A stretch of DNA of 64,000 bases. Origin: Yinghuangia elevatio. GTDB lineage: Bacteria > Actinomycetota > Actinomycetes > Streptomycetales > Streptomycetaceae. Numbering within the stretch: position 1 is the first letter of the stretch; every line of letters starts with the position of its first letter. Positions 8,740 to 17,653 of the stretch are shown here, piece by piece. The notes under the pieces are model-generated. The model worked only from the letters and a program-made list of their open reading frames with translations, was not told the DNA's origin and did no database searches. A program made the position numbers and the translations under genes. Where the stretch lies: the NCBI RefSeq assembly GCF_040649515.1, contig NZ_JBEZFP010000023.1, forward strand, positions 20,690 to 84,689, read 5' to 3'.

Positions 8740-9840
8740 ATGAACGCGAGACTTCGCACCCACGGCCGGCGCACCACGGCCGCCGTCGCCGCCGCGACCG
8801 CCCTCGGACTGGCCCTCGCCGGATGTTCCGGCACCAGCAAGGACGACAACGACGACAAGGGCTCCGGCGGCAGCGCTGCGGCCGGCGCGAACGCCACCGC
8901 CGACCCGAACGCGGCCCTCAAGACCGGCCTCAAGCTGGCCTTCCTGCCCAAGCAGATCAACAACCCGTACGAGACCATCACCGGCGAGGCCGGCCTCGCC
9001 GCCGCCAAGGAGATAGGCAGCGAGGGCAAGCGCGTCGGCCCCTCGGACGCCAACGCCTCCTCGCAGGTGTCCTACATCAACACCCTGATCCAGCAGAACC
9101 AGGACGCGATCATGATCGCGGCCAACGACGCCAACGCGGTCTGCGGCCCGCTCAAGCAGGCCATGGCCAAGGGCGTCAAGGTCGTCGCGTACGACTCGGA
9201 CACCGCCAAGGACTGCCGCCAGCTCTTCATCAACCAGGCCAAGTCCGAGGACGTCGGCCGGTCGCTGGTGCAGAACGTCGCCAAGCAGGTCGGCTACAAG
9301 GGCAAGATCGCCATCCTGTCCGCGACGCAGAACGCGACGAACCAGAACACCTGGATCGACTACATGAAGCAGGAGCTGGCCAAGCCCGAGTACAAGGACA
9401 TGCAGCTGGTCAAGGTCGCGTACGGCGACGACGACGACCAGAAGTCCTTCCAGGAGACGCAGGGCCTGCTCCAGGCGAACCCCGACCTGAAGGCGATCAT
9501 CGCGCCGACGACGGTCGGGATCTCGGCCGCGGCCCGCTACATCGACGGCTCCCAGTACAAGGGCAAGGTCGTCGTCAACGGTCTCGGCACGCCGAACCAG
9601 ATGCGCCAGTTCGTCAAGAACGGCACCGTCGAGCAGTTCTCCCTGTGGGACCCGAAGAAGCTCGGCAAGCTCGCGGTCTACTCGGCCGCCGCGCTGGCGT
9701 CCGGGCAGATCACCGGAGCCGAGGGCGAGAAGTTCACGGCCGGCGACCTCGGCGAGTACACCATCGGCAAGGACGGCGAGATCATCCTCGGCCCGCCGAC
9801 GGTGTTCAACAAGGACAACGTCGACCAGTACGACTTCTGA
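8740..9840 (+). CDS. rhaS: Rhamnose-binding lipoprotein of the ABC importer
   Basis: 366 aa. The Sec-type signal peptide ends in the lipobox LAGC near residue 29, followed by a low-complexity Ser/Asp/Gly linker and a Peripla_BP_4 sugar-binding fold (LAFLPKQINNPYETITGEAG, DAIMIAANDANAVCGPLKQA, GLGTPNQMRQFVKNGTVEQF). The mature protein would be tethered outside the membrane and deliver sugar to the two permeases. The ATG follows GAAGGACGACC; it is 63 bases past the permease stop, with no terminator between them. Confidence 0.88.
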   Translation: MNARLRTHGRRTTAAVAAATALGLALAGCSGTSKDDNDDKGSGGSAAAGANATADPNAALKTGLKLAFLPKQINNPYETITGEAGLAAAKEIGSEGKRVGPSDANASSQVSYINTLIQQNQDAIMIAANDANAVCGPLKQAMAKGVKVVAYDSDTAKDCRQLFINQAKSEDVGRSLVQNVAKQVGYKGKIAILSATQNATNQNTWIDYMKQELAKPEYKDMQLVKVAYGDDDDQKSFQETQGLLQANPDLKAIIAPTTVGISAAARYIDGSQYKGKVVVNGLGTPNQMRQFVKNGTVEQFSLWDPKKLGKLAVYSAAALASGQITGAEGEKFTAGDLGEYTIGKDGEIILGPPTVFNKDNVDQYDF

Positions 9841-9850
9841 GCCGGCCACC

Positions 9851-10177
9851 GTGGAACGCGTCTGCTTCGTCCTCCGGGTCCGCCCCGGACGCATCGCCGA
9901 GTACCGCGAACGGCACGCCGCCGTCTGGCCCGAGATGCGCGACGCACTGACCGCCGCCGGGTGGCGCAACTACTCGCTCTTCCTGCGACCCGACGGGCTG
10001 CTCGTCGGATATCTGGAGACCGACGACTTCGCCGCCGCCCGATCCGCGATGGACGCCACCGAGGTCAACGCCCGCTGGCAGCGCGAGATGGGCGACCTCT
10101 TCGAGACCGAGGCCCTGGACGGCCGACGTCCCGACGAGGCCATGGCCCCGCTCGACGAGGTCTTTCACCTCGCCTGA
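9851..10177 (+). CDS. rhaM: L-rhamnose mutarotase
   Basis: 108 aa, the standard size for the RhaM/RhaU family. It interconverts the alpha and beta anomers of L-rhamnose to feed the isomerase. The family core YRERHAAVWPEM includes the conserved catalytic His, and the W-R-N-Y-S and EVNARWQREM segments are also typical. GTG start only ten bases after the rhaS stop, with no strong ribosome site, so translation is probably coupled. Presence of this gene is the strongest sign that the operon is for rhamnose rather than another deoxy sugar. Confidence 0.9.
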   Translation: MERVCFVLRVRPGRIAEYRERHAAVWPEMRDALTAAGWRNYSLFLRPDGLLVGYLETDDFAAARSAMDATEVNARWQREMGDLFETEALDGRRPDEAMAPLDEVFHLA

Positions 10178-10263
10178 GCGGGGTCCGCCCGCCCCGCAGC
10201 GCCCCACCCCCTCAGCACCCGCCAAGTCTCAGCACCGCCTCAGCACCAGGAGTGTCGAACCTC

Positions 10264-11427
10264 ATGACCGAGCAGGACGTCAAGGCCGCTCTGCGGGCCC
10301 AGCGCATCGAGACGCCGTCTTGGGCGTACGGCAACTCCGGAACGCGCTTCAAGGTGTTCGCGCAACAGGGCGTCCCGCGGGATCCGTTCGAGAAGCTGGC
10401 GGACGCGGCGCAGGTGCACCGGTTCACCGGCGTCGCGCCGTCGGTGTCGCTGCACATCCCGTGGGACAAGGTCGAGGACTACACGCGGCTTGCCGAGCAC
10501 GCCCGTGCGGCGGGGGTGTCGGTCGGGGCGATCAACTCCAACGTGTTCCAGGACGACGACTACATGCTGGGGTCGGTCACCCACCCGGACCCGCGGGTCC
10601 GGCGCAAGGCGACCGACCACCTGCTCGAATGCGTCGACGTCATGGACGCGACCGGGTCGCGGGACCTGAAGCTGTGGTTCTCGGACGGCACGAACTACCC
10701 CGGCCAGGACGACATCCGGGCCCGTCAGGACCGGCTGGCCGAGGCGCTGGCGGAGGTGTACGCCAGGCTTACCGGGGACCAGCGGATCATCCTGGAGTAC
10801 AAGCTGTTCGAGCCGGCGTTCTACACGACCGACGTCCCGGACTGGGGCACGGCGTACGCGCACTGCCTCAAGCTCGGCGAGCGGGCCAAGGTCGTCGTGG
10901 ACACCGGGCACCACGCGCCGGGCACGAACATCGAGTTCATCGTGGCGTTCCTGCTCCGCGAGGGGAAGCTGGGAGCCTTCGACTTCAACTCCCGCTTCTA
11001 CGCCGACGACGACCTGATGGTCGGTGCGGCGGACCCCTTCCAGCTCTTCCGCATCATGCACGAGGTCGTACGCGGCGGCGGCCTCGACGACGCGGCCGAG
11101 GTCGCGTTCATGTTGGACCAGTGCCACAACATCGAGCCGAAGATCCCCGGCCAGATCCGCTCGGTGATGAACGTCCAGGAGGCCACCGCCAAGGCACTGC
11201 TGGTCGACAAGGACGCCCTAGCCGCCGCCCAGTCGGCCGGGGACGTCCTGGGTGCGAACGCGGTGCTGATGGACGCCTACAACACCGATGTCCGGCCGCT
11301 GCTGGCCGAGTTGCGCACCGAGACGGGCCTGGCACCGGATCCGATGGCCGCGTACGCCGCCTCCGGGTACGCGGAGCGCATTCGCGCCGAGCGCGTCGGC
11401 GGCAACCAGGCCGGCTGGGGCGCCTGA
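10264..11427 (+). CDS. rhaI: L-rhamnose isomerase
   Basis: 387 aa TIM-barrel isomerase of the Pseudomonas stutzeri type (not the E. coli RhaA type), converting L-rhamnose to L-rhamnulose. Conserved segments include SLHIPWDKVEDY, DLKLWFSDGTNYPGQDD, ILEYKLFEPAFY (metal-ligand Glu), VDTGHHAPGTNIEFIV (His/Asp metal ligands) and FDFNSRFYADDDLMVG. ATG chosen because AGGAG lies 11 bases upstream; an in-frame GTG at 10252 overlaps that site. Confidence 0.92.
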   Translation: MTEQDVKAALRAQRIETPSWAYGNSGTRFKVFAQQGVPRDPFEKLADAAQVHRFTGVAPSVSLHIPWDKVEDYTRLAEHARAAGVSVGAINSNVFQDDDYMLGSVTHPDPRVRRKATDHLLECVDVMDATGSRDLKLWFSDGTNYPGQDDIRARQDRLAEALAEVYARLTGDQRIILEYKLFEPAFYTTDVPDWGTAYAHCLKLGERAKVVVDTGHHAPGTNIEFIVAFLLREGKLGAFDFNSRFYADDDLMVGAADPFQLFRIMHEVVRGGGLDDAAEVAFMLDQCHNIEPKIPGQIRSVMNVQEATAKALLVDKDALAAAQSAGDVLGANAVLMDAYNTDVRPLLAELRTETGLAPDPMAAYAASGYAERIRAERVGGNQAGWGA

Positions 11428-11470
11428 GCGGCCGGCGTGGGAACGCCGCGGCACGGGTACCGGTCCCCGT

Positions 11471-11530
11471 CACACCCGATCCCGGCACACCCGATCCCGT
11501 CACACCCGATCCCGTCACAGCCGATCCCGT
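11471..11530. repeat. Four tandem copies of a 15-bp unit
   Basis: CACACCCGATCCCGK is repeated four times without gaps (11471, 11486, 11501, 11516; the last copy has one change). It sits in the 229-bp gap between the isomerase and aldolase genes. It is C-rich on the coding strand, a composition compatible with a Rho-utilisation or mRNA-processing site, but no function can be read from sequence. Confidence 0.75.
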
Positions 11531-11656
11531 GAAGGTCCGGCTCCCCACCCAGGTTGCGCCTTCGAACTCCCGCCGGGACTTCGACGACACTCCCCGGCGA
11601 TTTCGACGAATCCCCGAATCCGCCCGCTCCGTCCTCCACACCAAGGGGTACACATC

Positions 11657-13708
11657 ATGAAGCCACCGACCAACCCGGCGGTGGAAGCACTGCTCAACCG
11701 CTCCCACGCCCTGGGCGCCGATCCGCGCAACACGAACTACGCGGGCGGCAACACTTCGGCGAAGGGCACCGACCGCGATCCGGTCACCGGTGCCGACGTC
11801 GAGTTGATGTGGGTCAAGGGCTCGGGCGGCGACCTGGGCACGCTGACCGAGGGCGGGCTCGCGGCGCTGCGCCTGGACCGGCTGCGCGCGATGGTCGACG
11901 TGTACCCGGGCGTCGAGCGCGAGGACGAGATGGTCGCCGCGTTCGACTTCTGCGCGCACGGCAAGGGCGGCGCGGCCCCGTCGATCGACACGGCCATGCA
12001 CGGCCTGGTCGACGCCGCCCACGTGGACCATCTGCACCCGGACTCCGGAATCGCCCTGGCGACGGCCGCCGACGGGGAGAAGCTGACCGCGGAGTGCTTC
12101 GGCGACGCGGTGGTGTGGGTGCCGTGGCGCCGCCCCGGCTTCCAGCTCGGCCTGGACATCGCGGCGATCAAGGCGGCGAACCCGGGCGCCATCGGCTGCG
12201 TTCTCGGCGGCCACGGGATCACCGCATGGGGCGAGACGTCCGAAGAGTGCGAGGCCAACTCGCTGCGGATCATCCGCACCGCGGAGGAGTTCATCGCCGC
12301 CCGGTTCGACGCGGCGGCGCACCCGTTCGGGGACGAGCTGCCCCGGTACGCACCGCTCCCCGCCGGCACCCGACGCACTCGGGCGGCCGAACTCGCGCCG
12401 CTGGTACGCGGGTTGGCCTCCACCGACCGCCCGCAGATCGGCCACTTCACGGACGCCGACGTGGTGCTGGAATTCCTCGGCCGAGCCGAGCACCCCCGGC
12501 TCGCCGCGCTCGGGACGTCCTGCCCCGACCACTTCCTCCGCACCAAGGTCCGCCCGCTGGTGCTCGACACCGCCCCCGAGGCCCCCTTGGCGGAGGTCGA
12601 GGCCCGGCTCCGCGAGCTGCACGCGGCCTACCGCGAGGAGTACGCGGCGTACTACGCCCGGCACGCCACCCCGGACTCCCCGGCGATGCGCGGCGCGGAC
12701 CCGGCGATCGTGCTGGTGCCCGGCATCGGGATGTTCTCGTTCGGCAAGGACAAGCAGACCGCCCGCGTGGCCGGCGAGTTCTACGTCAACGCGATCAACG
12801 TGATGCGCGGCGCGGAGACGATCTCGACGTACGCCCCGATCGAGGAATCCGAGAAGTTCCGCATCGAGTACTGGGCTCTGGAGGAGGCCAAGCTCGCCCG
12901 ACTGCCCGAGCCGAAACCGCTCGCGACCCGCGTCGCTCTGGTCACCGGTGCCGGATCGGGCATCGGCAAGGCCATCGCGGAGCGACTGGTCGCCGAAGGC
13001 GCGTGTGTCGTGGTCGCCGATCTGAACGTGGAGAACGCCGACGCCGTCGCTGCCTCCCTCGGCGGTCCGGACAAGGCGGTGGCGGTCCCCGTCGACGTCA
13101 CCGACGAAGAGCGGATCCGCGACGCGTTCGCCGCGGCCGTACTCGCGTTCGGCGGCGTGGACCTGGTGGTCAACAACGCCGGCATCTCCATCTCCAAGCC
13201 GCTGCTGGAGACGACCGCCCGCGACTGGGACCTCCAGCACGACATCATGGCCCGCGGCTCCTTCCTGGTCTCGCGCGAGGCCGCGCGCGTGATGCTCGCC
13301 CAGAAGCTGGGCGGCGACATCGTCTACATAGCGTCCAAGAACGCGGTCTTCGCCGGACCGAACAACATCGCCTACAGCGCCACCAAGGCCGACCAGGCCC
13401 ACCAGGTCCGGCTGTTGGCCGCGGAGCTGGGCGAGCACGGCATCCGCGTGAACGGCGTCAACCCCGACGGCGTCGTCCGCGGGTCCGGGATCTTCGCCGG
13501 CGGCTGGGGCGCGCAGCGCGCGGCGGTCTACGGCGTCGAAGAGGAAAAGCTCGGCGAGTTCTACGCCCAGCGCACCATCCTCAAGCGCGAAGTCCTGCCC
13601 GAGCACGTCGCCAACGCCGTCTTCGCCCTGACCGGCGGAGACCTGTCGCACACCACGGGGCTGCACATCCCCGTGGACGCCGGGGTCGCCGCCGCCTTCC
13701 TGCGCTGA
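11657..13708 (+). CDS. rhaEW: Bifunctional rhamnulose-1-phosphate aldolase / L-lactaldehyde dehydrogenase
   Basis: 683 aa fusion. The N-terminal class II aldolase/adducin domain (about 20-380) holds the zinc-binding HVDHLHPDSG motif near residue 120 and a third His in LGGHGITAWGE; it cleaves rhamnulose-1-P to DHAP and L-lactaldehyde. The C-terminal SDR domain (from about 425) has the NAD-binding VTGAGSGIGKAIAE, the NNAGIS motif and the YSATK active site; in the rhamnose RhaEW family it oxidises lactaldehyde to L-lactate. ATG preceded by AAGGGG. The lactate product links this operon to the convergent lutABC genes. Confidence 0.9.
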   Translation: MKPPTNPAVEALLNRSHALGADPRNTNYAGGNTSAKGTDRDPVTGADVELMWVKGSGGDLGTLTEGGLAALRLDRLRAMVDVYPGVEREDEMVAAFDFCAHGKGGAAPSIDTAMHGLVDAAHVDHLHPDSGIALATAADGEKLTAECFGDAVVWVPWRRPGFQLGLDIAAIKAANPGAIGCVLGGHGITAWGETSEECEANSLRIIRTAEEFIAARFDAAAHPFGDELPRYAPLPAGTRRTRAAELAPLVRGLASTDRPQIGHFTDADVVLEFLGRAEHPRLAALGTSCPDHFLRTKVRPLVLDTAPEAPLAEVEARLRELHAAYREEYAAYYARHATPDSPAMRGADPAIVLVPGIGMFSFGKDKQTARVAGEFYVNAINVMRGAETISTYAPIEESEKFRIEYWALEEAKLARLPEPKPLATRVALVTGAGSGIGKAIAERLVAEGACVVVADLNVENADAVAASLGGPDKAVAVPVDVTDEERIRDAFAAAVLAFGGVDLVVNNAGISISKPLLETTARDWDLQHDIMARGSFLVSREAARVMLAQKLGGDIVYIASKNAVFAGPNNIAYSATKADQAHQVRLLAAELGEHGIRVNGVNPDGVVRGSGIFAGGWGAQRAAVYGVEEEKLGEFYAQRTILKREVLPEHVANAVFALTGGDLSHTTGLHIPVDAGVAAAFLR

Positions 13709-13838
13709 CCCCCATGAGCGCGGCGGGACGGGCGCGTGCCCTGGCCCCTGGGGGCCCGCCCGCCCCGCCGCCTCCACCGTGTGCCGTACGACCAAGAACC
13801 GCGGCGCACACACGACAGTTCGCGAGAGGAAGCACCCG

Positions 13839-15287
13839 ATGACCAGCACCACGGACCCCACCGTCCCTGTCCCCGTCCGCGTCCCGGCCACGGCGCGCCG
13901 CCCGAAGGTCGGTCTGGTGTCCGGGGGCCTGGGCGCATACTGGCCGCAATTCCCGGAACTGCTGCCGCAGTTGCGGCGTTCGGCCGCCCGCGTCGCGGAG
14001 CGCATGGGGGCGTTCGACGCGGAGGTGATCGACGTCGGCTTCATCTCCGACGCGCAGGAGGGCGCGGTCGCGGCCGAGCGGCTGCGGCGTGAGGGCTGCG
14101 ACCTGATCGTCGGCTTCCTGACCACCTACATGACGGCGACGATGCTGGTGCCTATTGCGCAGCGGTCCGGGGCGCCCGTGCTGCTGATCAACCTCCAGCC
14201 GACCGAGGCTATGGACCACGCGACATTCGACACCGGAGCATGGCTGGCGTACTGCGGTGCCTGCCCGCTGCCCGAGATGGCGAACACGTTCCGCCGGGTC
14301 GGCGTCGACTTCCGGTCCGTGTCGGGGTACCTCGAGGACGAGAACGCGTGGCGGCGCATCGGCCGGTGGATCCGTGCGGCCGGAGTTCGCGCCGTGCTGC
14401 GCAACGGACGGCACGGCCTCATGGGCCACCTCTACCCGGGCATGTACGACGTCTCGACGGACCTGACCATGGTCGCGGGGCAGAGCGGCGGACACGTCGA
14501 GGTCGTGGAGTTCGACGATCTGCGGGTTCGCGTGGCAGAGGTGACGGACGATCAGGTGGCCGCGAAACTGGCCGAGACACGCGACGTGTTCGAGGTGGAC
14601 GAGTCGGTCGTCGACGACGATCTCGCCTGGGCCGCGAAGGTCTCGGTGGGTCTGGACCGGCTGGTCGCCGACTTCGACCTGGACAGCCTCGCGTACTACC
14701 ACCGGGGTCTCGACGGTGAACTCCACGAACGCCTGGGCGCCGGCATGATCCTGGGCGCGTCGCTGCTGACCGCCCGCGGCATCCCCACGTGCGGTGAGTA
14801 CGAACTGCGTACCTCGCTCGCGATGCTCGTCGCCGACCGCCTCGGCGCGGGCGGCTCCTTCACCGAACTCCAGGCCCTGAACTTCCGGGACGGCGTCGTC
14901 GAGATGGGCCACGACGGTCCGGGCCACCTGGCGATCAGCGAGCGCCGCCCGCTGCTGCGCGGGCTGGGTGTGTACCACGGCAAGCGCGGCTGGGGCGTGT
15001 CCGTCGAGTTCGACGTCAAGCACGGTCCGGTGACGCTGGTGGGGCTGGCGCAGACGGTTGACGGACGGTACGAACTCGTCGCGTCCGAAGGCACCGTCGT
15101 CGGCGGACCGCTCCTGGCCATCGGCAACACCACGTCCCGCGTCGACTTCGGCCGCGACCCCGGCGAGTGGACGGACGCGTGGAGCGCCACCGGGATCCAC
15201 CACCACTGGGCACTCGCCACCGGACACCTGGTCGAAGACCTGCGAGCGGTCTCCGACCTCACCGGGCTGGCCCTGGTCACCGTCTAG
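13839..15287 (+). CDS. L-arabinose/L-fucose isomerase-family protein of unknown substrate
   Basis: 482 aa, AraA/FucI-fold (COG2407-like) protein. Visible: an N-terminal Rossmann-like domain (KVGLVSGGLGAYW; LIVGFLTTYMTATML), candidate metal-ligand acids in GEYELRTSLAMLVADRLG, and a C-terminal GHDGPGHLAI segment like the His loop of the family. The operon already has a true rhamnose isomerase, so this may isomerise a second deoxy sugar or pentose (fucose, arabinose) or act on a pathway intermediate. Start ATG with AGAGGAAG; an upstream in-frame ATG at 13779 would add 20 poorly fitting residues. Function not assignable from sequence alone. Confidence 0.72.
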   Translation: MTSTTDPTVPVPVRVPATARRPKVGLVSGGLGAYWPQFPELLPQLRRSAARVAERMGAFDAEVIDVGFISDAQEGAVAAERLRREGCDLIVGFLTTYMTATMLVPIAQRSGAPVLLINLQPTEAMDHATFDTGAWLAYCGACPLPEMANTFRRVGVDFRSVSGYLEDENAWRRIGRWIRAAGVRAVLRNGRHGLMGHLYPGMYDVSTDLTMVAGQSGGHVEVVEFDDLRVRVAEVTDDQVAAKLAETRDVFEVDESVVDDDLAWAAKVSVGLDRLVADFDLDSLAYYHRGLDGELHERLGAGMILGASLLTARGIPTCGEYELRTSLAMLVADRLGAGGSFTELQALNFRDGVVEMGHDGPGHLAISERRPLLRGLGVYHGKRGWGVSVEFDVKHGPVTLVGLAQTVDGRYELVASEGTVVGGPLLAIGNTTSRVDFGRDPGEWTDAWSATGIHHHWALATGHLVEDLRAVSDLTGLALVTV

Positions 15288-15334
15288 GACGCCACACCCC
15301 TCGCCCTGGTACCCCGGCACCGCAGGAGAATTTC

Positions 15335-16837
15335 GTGAGCACGCCGTCCCCGCTCCCCGTCTTCGCCGCGATCGACATCGGCGCGTCCAGTGGGCGGGTG
15401 ATCGCCGGTCGTGTCGCCGCCGGGCGCGGCACCGGCGGTGGGCCGCCGATCCTGGACCTCACCGAGGTCCACCGGTTCCCGAACCGCCCGGTGCGGGTCC
15501 GCGGCACACTGCACTGGGACATCCTGGGCCTGTACGGCGAGGCCCTGGACGGTCTGCGCAAGCTGGGCGCGGGCGGGGTCCGGCCGGCCTCCGTCGGCAT
15601 CGACACCTGGGCGGTCGACTACGGCCTCCTCGACGCGCGTGGCGATCTGCTCGCCAACCCGGTGCACTACCGCGACGGCCGTACGGACGGAGTGATGGAC
15701 CGGGTGCTCTCCGCGGTGCCCGCCCGCGACATCTACCGCACCACGGGCCTTCAGTTCCTGCCCTTCAACACGCTCTACCAGCTCGCCGCCGAGGCCCCGG
15801 AACGGCTCGGGGCGGCCCGCGAACTCCTGCTGATACCGGACTTGTTGGCGTACTGGCTGACGGGCCGCGTGGGGGCGGAGCGCACCAACGCGTCCACCAC
15901 CCAGCTGTACGACGTGCGGAGCGGCACCTGGTCCACCGAGCTCGCCGCCCGCGCCGGAATCCCCGTCCAACTCCTGCCGCCCCTGCACGACCCGGGCACG
16001 CGGACCGGCACACTCACCGCGGACTCCGCCGACGCGACCGGCCTCGACCCGTCGACCCCCGTCGTCGCCGTGGGATCCCACGACACCGCGTCCGCAGTGG
16101 TCGGAGTTCCGGCGCGGGGCCGGGACTTCGCGTACATCTCCTGCGGTACGTGGTCGCTGGTCGGCGTCGAGTTGGACAAGCCGGTGCTGACCGAGGAGAG
16201 CCGGGCCGCCAACTTCACCAACGAGGCCGGCGTGGACGGCACGATCCGGTACCTGCGCAACGTGATGGGTCTGTGGATCCTTCAGGAATGCCTGCGCGTG
16301 TGGCAGGCACGGGGGTTGGCCGTGGACCTTCCCGCGCTGCTCGAACAGGCCGCCCGCGAGGAGCCGTTCCGGTCGCTCGTCGATCCCGACGACCCGGAGT
16401 TCCTGCCGCCCGGCGACATGCCGGTGCGCATAGCGGCGCACTGCGAGCGCACCGGGCAGCCGGTTCCACAGGGGCCCGCGGCGGTGGTTCGCTGCGTCGT
16501 CGAAAGCCTCGCCCTGGCCTACCGCCGCACCGTCCGCGACGCGGTCCGGTTGTCCGGTACCGCCGTGGAGACCGTCCATCTTGTGGGCGGTGGGGCACGC
16601 AACGAGCTGTTGTGCCAACTCACCGCCGACGCCTGCGGCGTCCCGGTGGTGGCCGGCCCGGTGGAGGCGACCGCGATCGGCAACGTCCTCGTCCAGGCCC
16701 GCGCCGCGGGGGTGGTGAGCGACCTCACCGAGATGCGGGAACTGACAGCCGCCACCCAGTCGCTCCACCGCTACGCCCCGGGCGGCACCCATTCCGGCCG
16801 GTCCGCCTGGGACGCGGCGGAACGCCGCCTCGGCTGA
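15335..16837 (+). CDS. rhaB: Rhamnulokinase (FGGY kinase)
   Basis: 500 aa. Phosphorylates L-rhamnulose to rhamnulose-1-phosphate using ATP. Starts with the ATP-binding AAIDIGASSGRVIAGRV motif; contains VGIDTWAVDYGLLD, the RhaB-like FLPFNTLYQL, VVAVGSHDTASAVVG and the C-terminal HLVGGGARNELLCQLTAD nucleotide-binding segment. GTG start with AGGAG eight bases upstream. Last gene of the operon, followed by a strong bidirectional terminator. Confidence 0.92.
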   Translation: MSTPSPLPVFAAIDIGASSGRVIAGRVAAGRGTGGGPPILDLTEVHRFPNRPVRVRGTLHWDILGLYGEALDGLRKLGAGGVRPASVGIDTWAVDYGLLDARGDLLANPVHYRDGRTDGVMDRVLSAVPARDIYRTTGLQFLPFNTLYQLAAEAPERLGAARELLLIPDLLAYWLTGRVGAERTNASTTQLYDVRSGTWSTELAARAGIPVQLLPPLHDPGTRTGTLTADSADATGLDPSTPVVAVGSHDTASAVVGVPARGRDFAYISCGTWSLVGVELDKPVLTEESRAANFTNEAGVDGTIRYLRNVMGLWILQECLRVWQARGLAVDLPALLEQAAREEPFRSLVDPDDPEFLPPGDMPVRIAAHCERTGQPVPQGPAAVVRCVVESLALAYRRTVRDAVRLSGTAVETVHLVGGGARNELLCQLTADACGVPVVAGPVEATAIGNVLVQARAAGVVSDLTEMRELTAATQSLHRYAPGGTHSGRSAWDAAERRLG

Positions 16838-16849
16838 CCGGTTGCCGCA

Positions 16850-16895
16850 ACGGCAACGCCCGGCGATTCCTGCCTGGAACGCCGGGCGTTGCCGT
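16850..16895. terminator. Strong hairpin between rhaB and lutC
   Basis: A 16-bp perfect stem, ACGGCAACGCCCGGCG (16850-16865) with its complement at 16880-16895, and a 14-base loop, between two convergent genes. Expected to stop transcription in both directions. Confidence 0.8.
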
Positions 16896-16918
16896 TCCGG
16901 CCGCCGGTGCGGTCGACC

Positions 16919-16973
16919 GGGGCCTTTCGTTCCGTCCGCCCTCGTTGCCGCGGACGGAACGGTTCAGGGCCCC
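16919..16973. terminator. Second hairpin, at the lutC 3' end
   Basis: CGTTCCGTCCG (16928-16938) pairs with CGGACGGAACG (16951-16961), flanked by GGGGCC/GGCCCC (16919-16924 and 16968-16973). It overlaps the last codons of lutC and probably terminates lutABC. Confidence 0.6.
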
Positions 16974-17653
16974 GAGTCTCCCCGGCCCTCGGGAACCTCG
17001 GGCAGCACCAGGAGCACTTCCAGGGTGCGTGGGCCGTGGACGCCTTCCACTCGGTCGAGTTCGATGTCGCTCGTGGCCGACGGGCCGCTGATCCAGGTGA
17101 GCGGGCGCCGCGCGTCGAGCCGGTGCAGGGCCTGCGGGGCCGACGCCACGACCTGATCGGCGCGCACGACGCAGAGGTGGTAATCCGGTACGAGGGTGAG
17201 CGCGCGGCGGCCCTGTCCCTCCCCCGCGTCCAGGACGATCGTGCCCGTCTCGGCGATCGCCACCGCACAGGCAGTGACCGTGCCGTCCGCCGAGTCGAGC
17301 TGATCAATCGTCAGGGGTGGGGTGTCGTCCAGGAGTTCGGTGTCCACGAGGCCGGTCGTCCACACGGCGGGGAGGCCGGGCGGGACGACGACCCGCTCGC
17401 ACCCGCGCCGGCGTACCGCGTCCGCGACGGCTCGGGGCAGTTCGTCCTGGGTCACTTCGTGGACCACGGCCTTGTAGTCGCGCAGGTTCTCGGCCAGGAG
17501 CGGGAGGACTTCGTGCGGCAAGACGTGCGCCTGGCGGTACGCGGCGTCCGCCCCGCCACGCCCCCCTGAGGACGCCTCGTCGGCCGCATCGCCGCCGGGC
17601 ACGGCCTCGAGCGCGGCGCGAATGCGCGCCAGTACAGTCGTACGCGAACTCAT
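16964..17653 (-). CDS. lutC: L-lactate utilisation protein LutC (LUD domain)
   Basis: 229 aa, single LUD domain, the size of LutC. Conserved core: VAIAETGTIVLDAGEG and RALTLVPDYHLCVVRADQVV. With LutA and LutB it forms the iron-sulfur lactate oxidation complex that converts L-lactate to pyruvate. ATG at 17653 overlaps the lutB TGA (ATGA). Its presence next to rhamnose genes fits disposal of the lactate made from lactaldehyde. Confidence 0.9.
   Translation of the reverse strand: MSSRTTVLARIRAALEAVPGGDAADEASSGGRGGADAAYRQAHVLPHEVLPLLAENLRDYKAVVHEVTQDELPRAVADAVRRRGCERVVVPPGLPAVWTTGLVDTELLDDTPPLTIDQLDSADGTVTACAVAIAETGTIVLDAGEGQGRRALTLVPDYHLCVVRADQVVASAPQALHRLDARRPLTWISGPSATSDIELDRVEGVHGPRTLEVLLVLPEVPEGRGDSGP

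Noticed and set aside
7552..9969. 805-codon minus-strand frame across the permease and rhaS genes
   Set aside because: Spans several well-supported plus-strand genes and has no recognisable domain.
11471..11530. Possible CRISPR-like array
   Set aside because: Units are directly adjacent, 15 bp, without spacers; no cas genes in the window.
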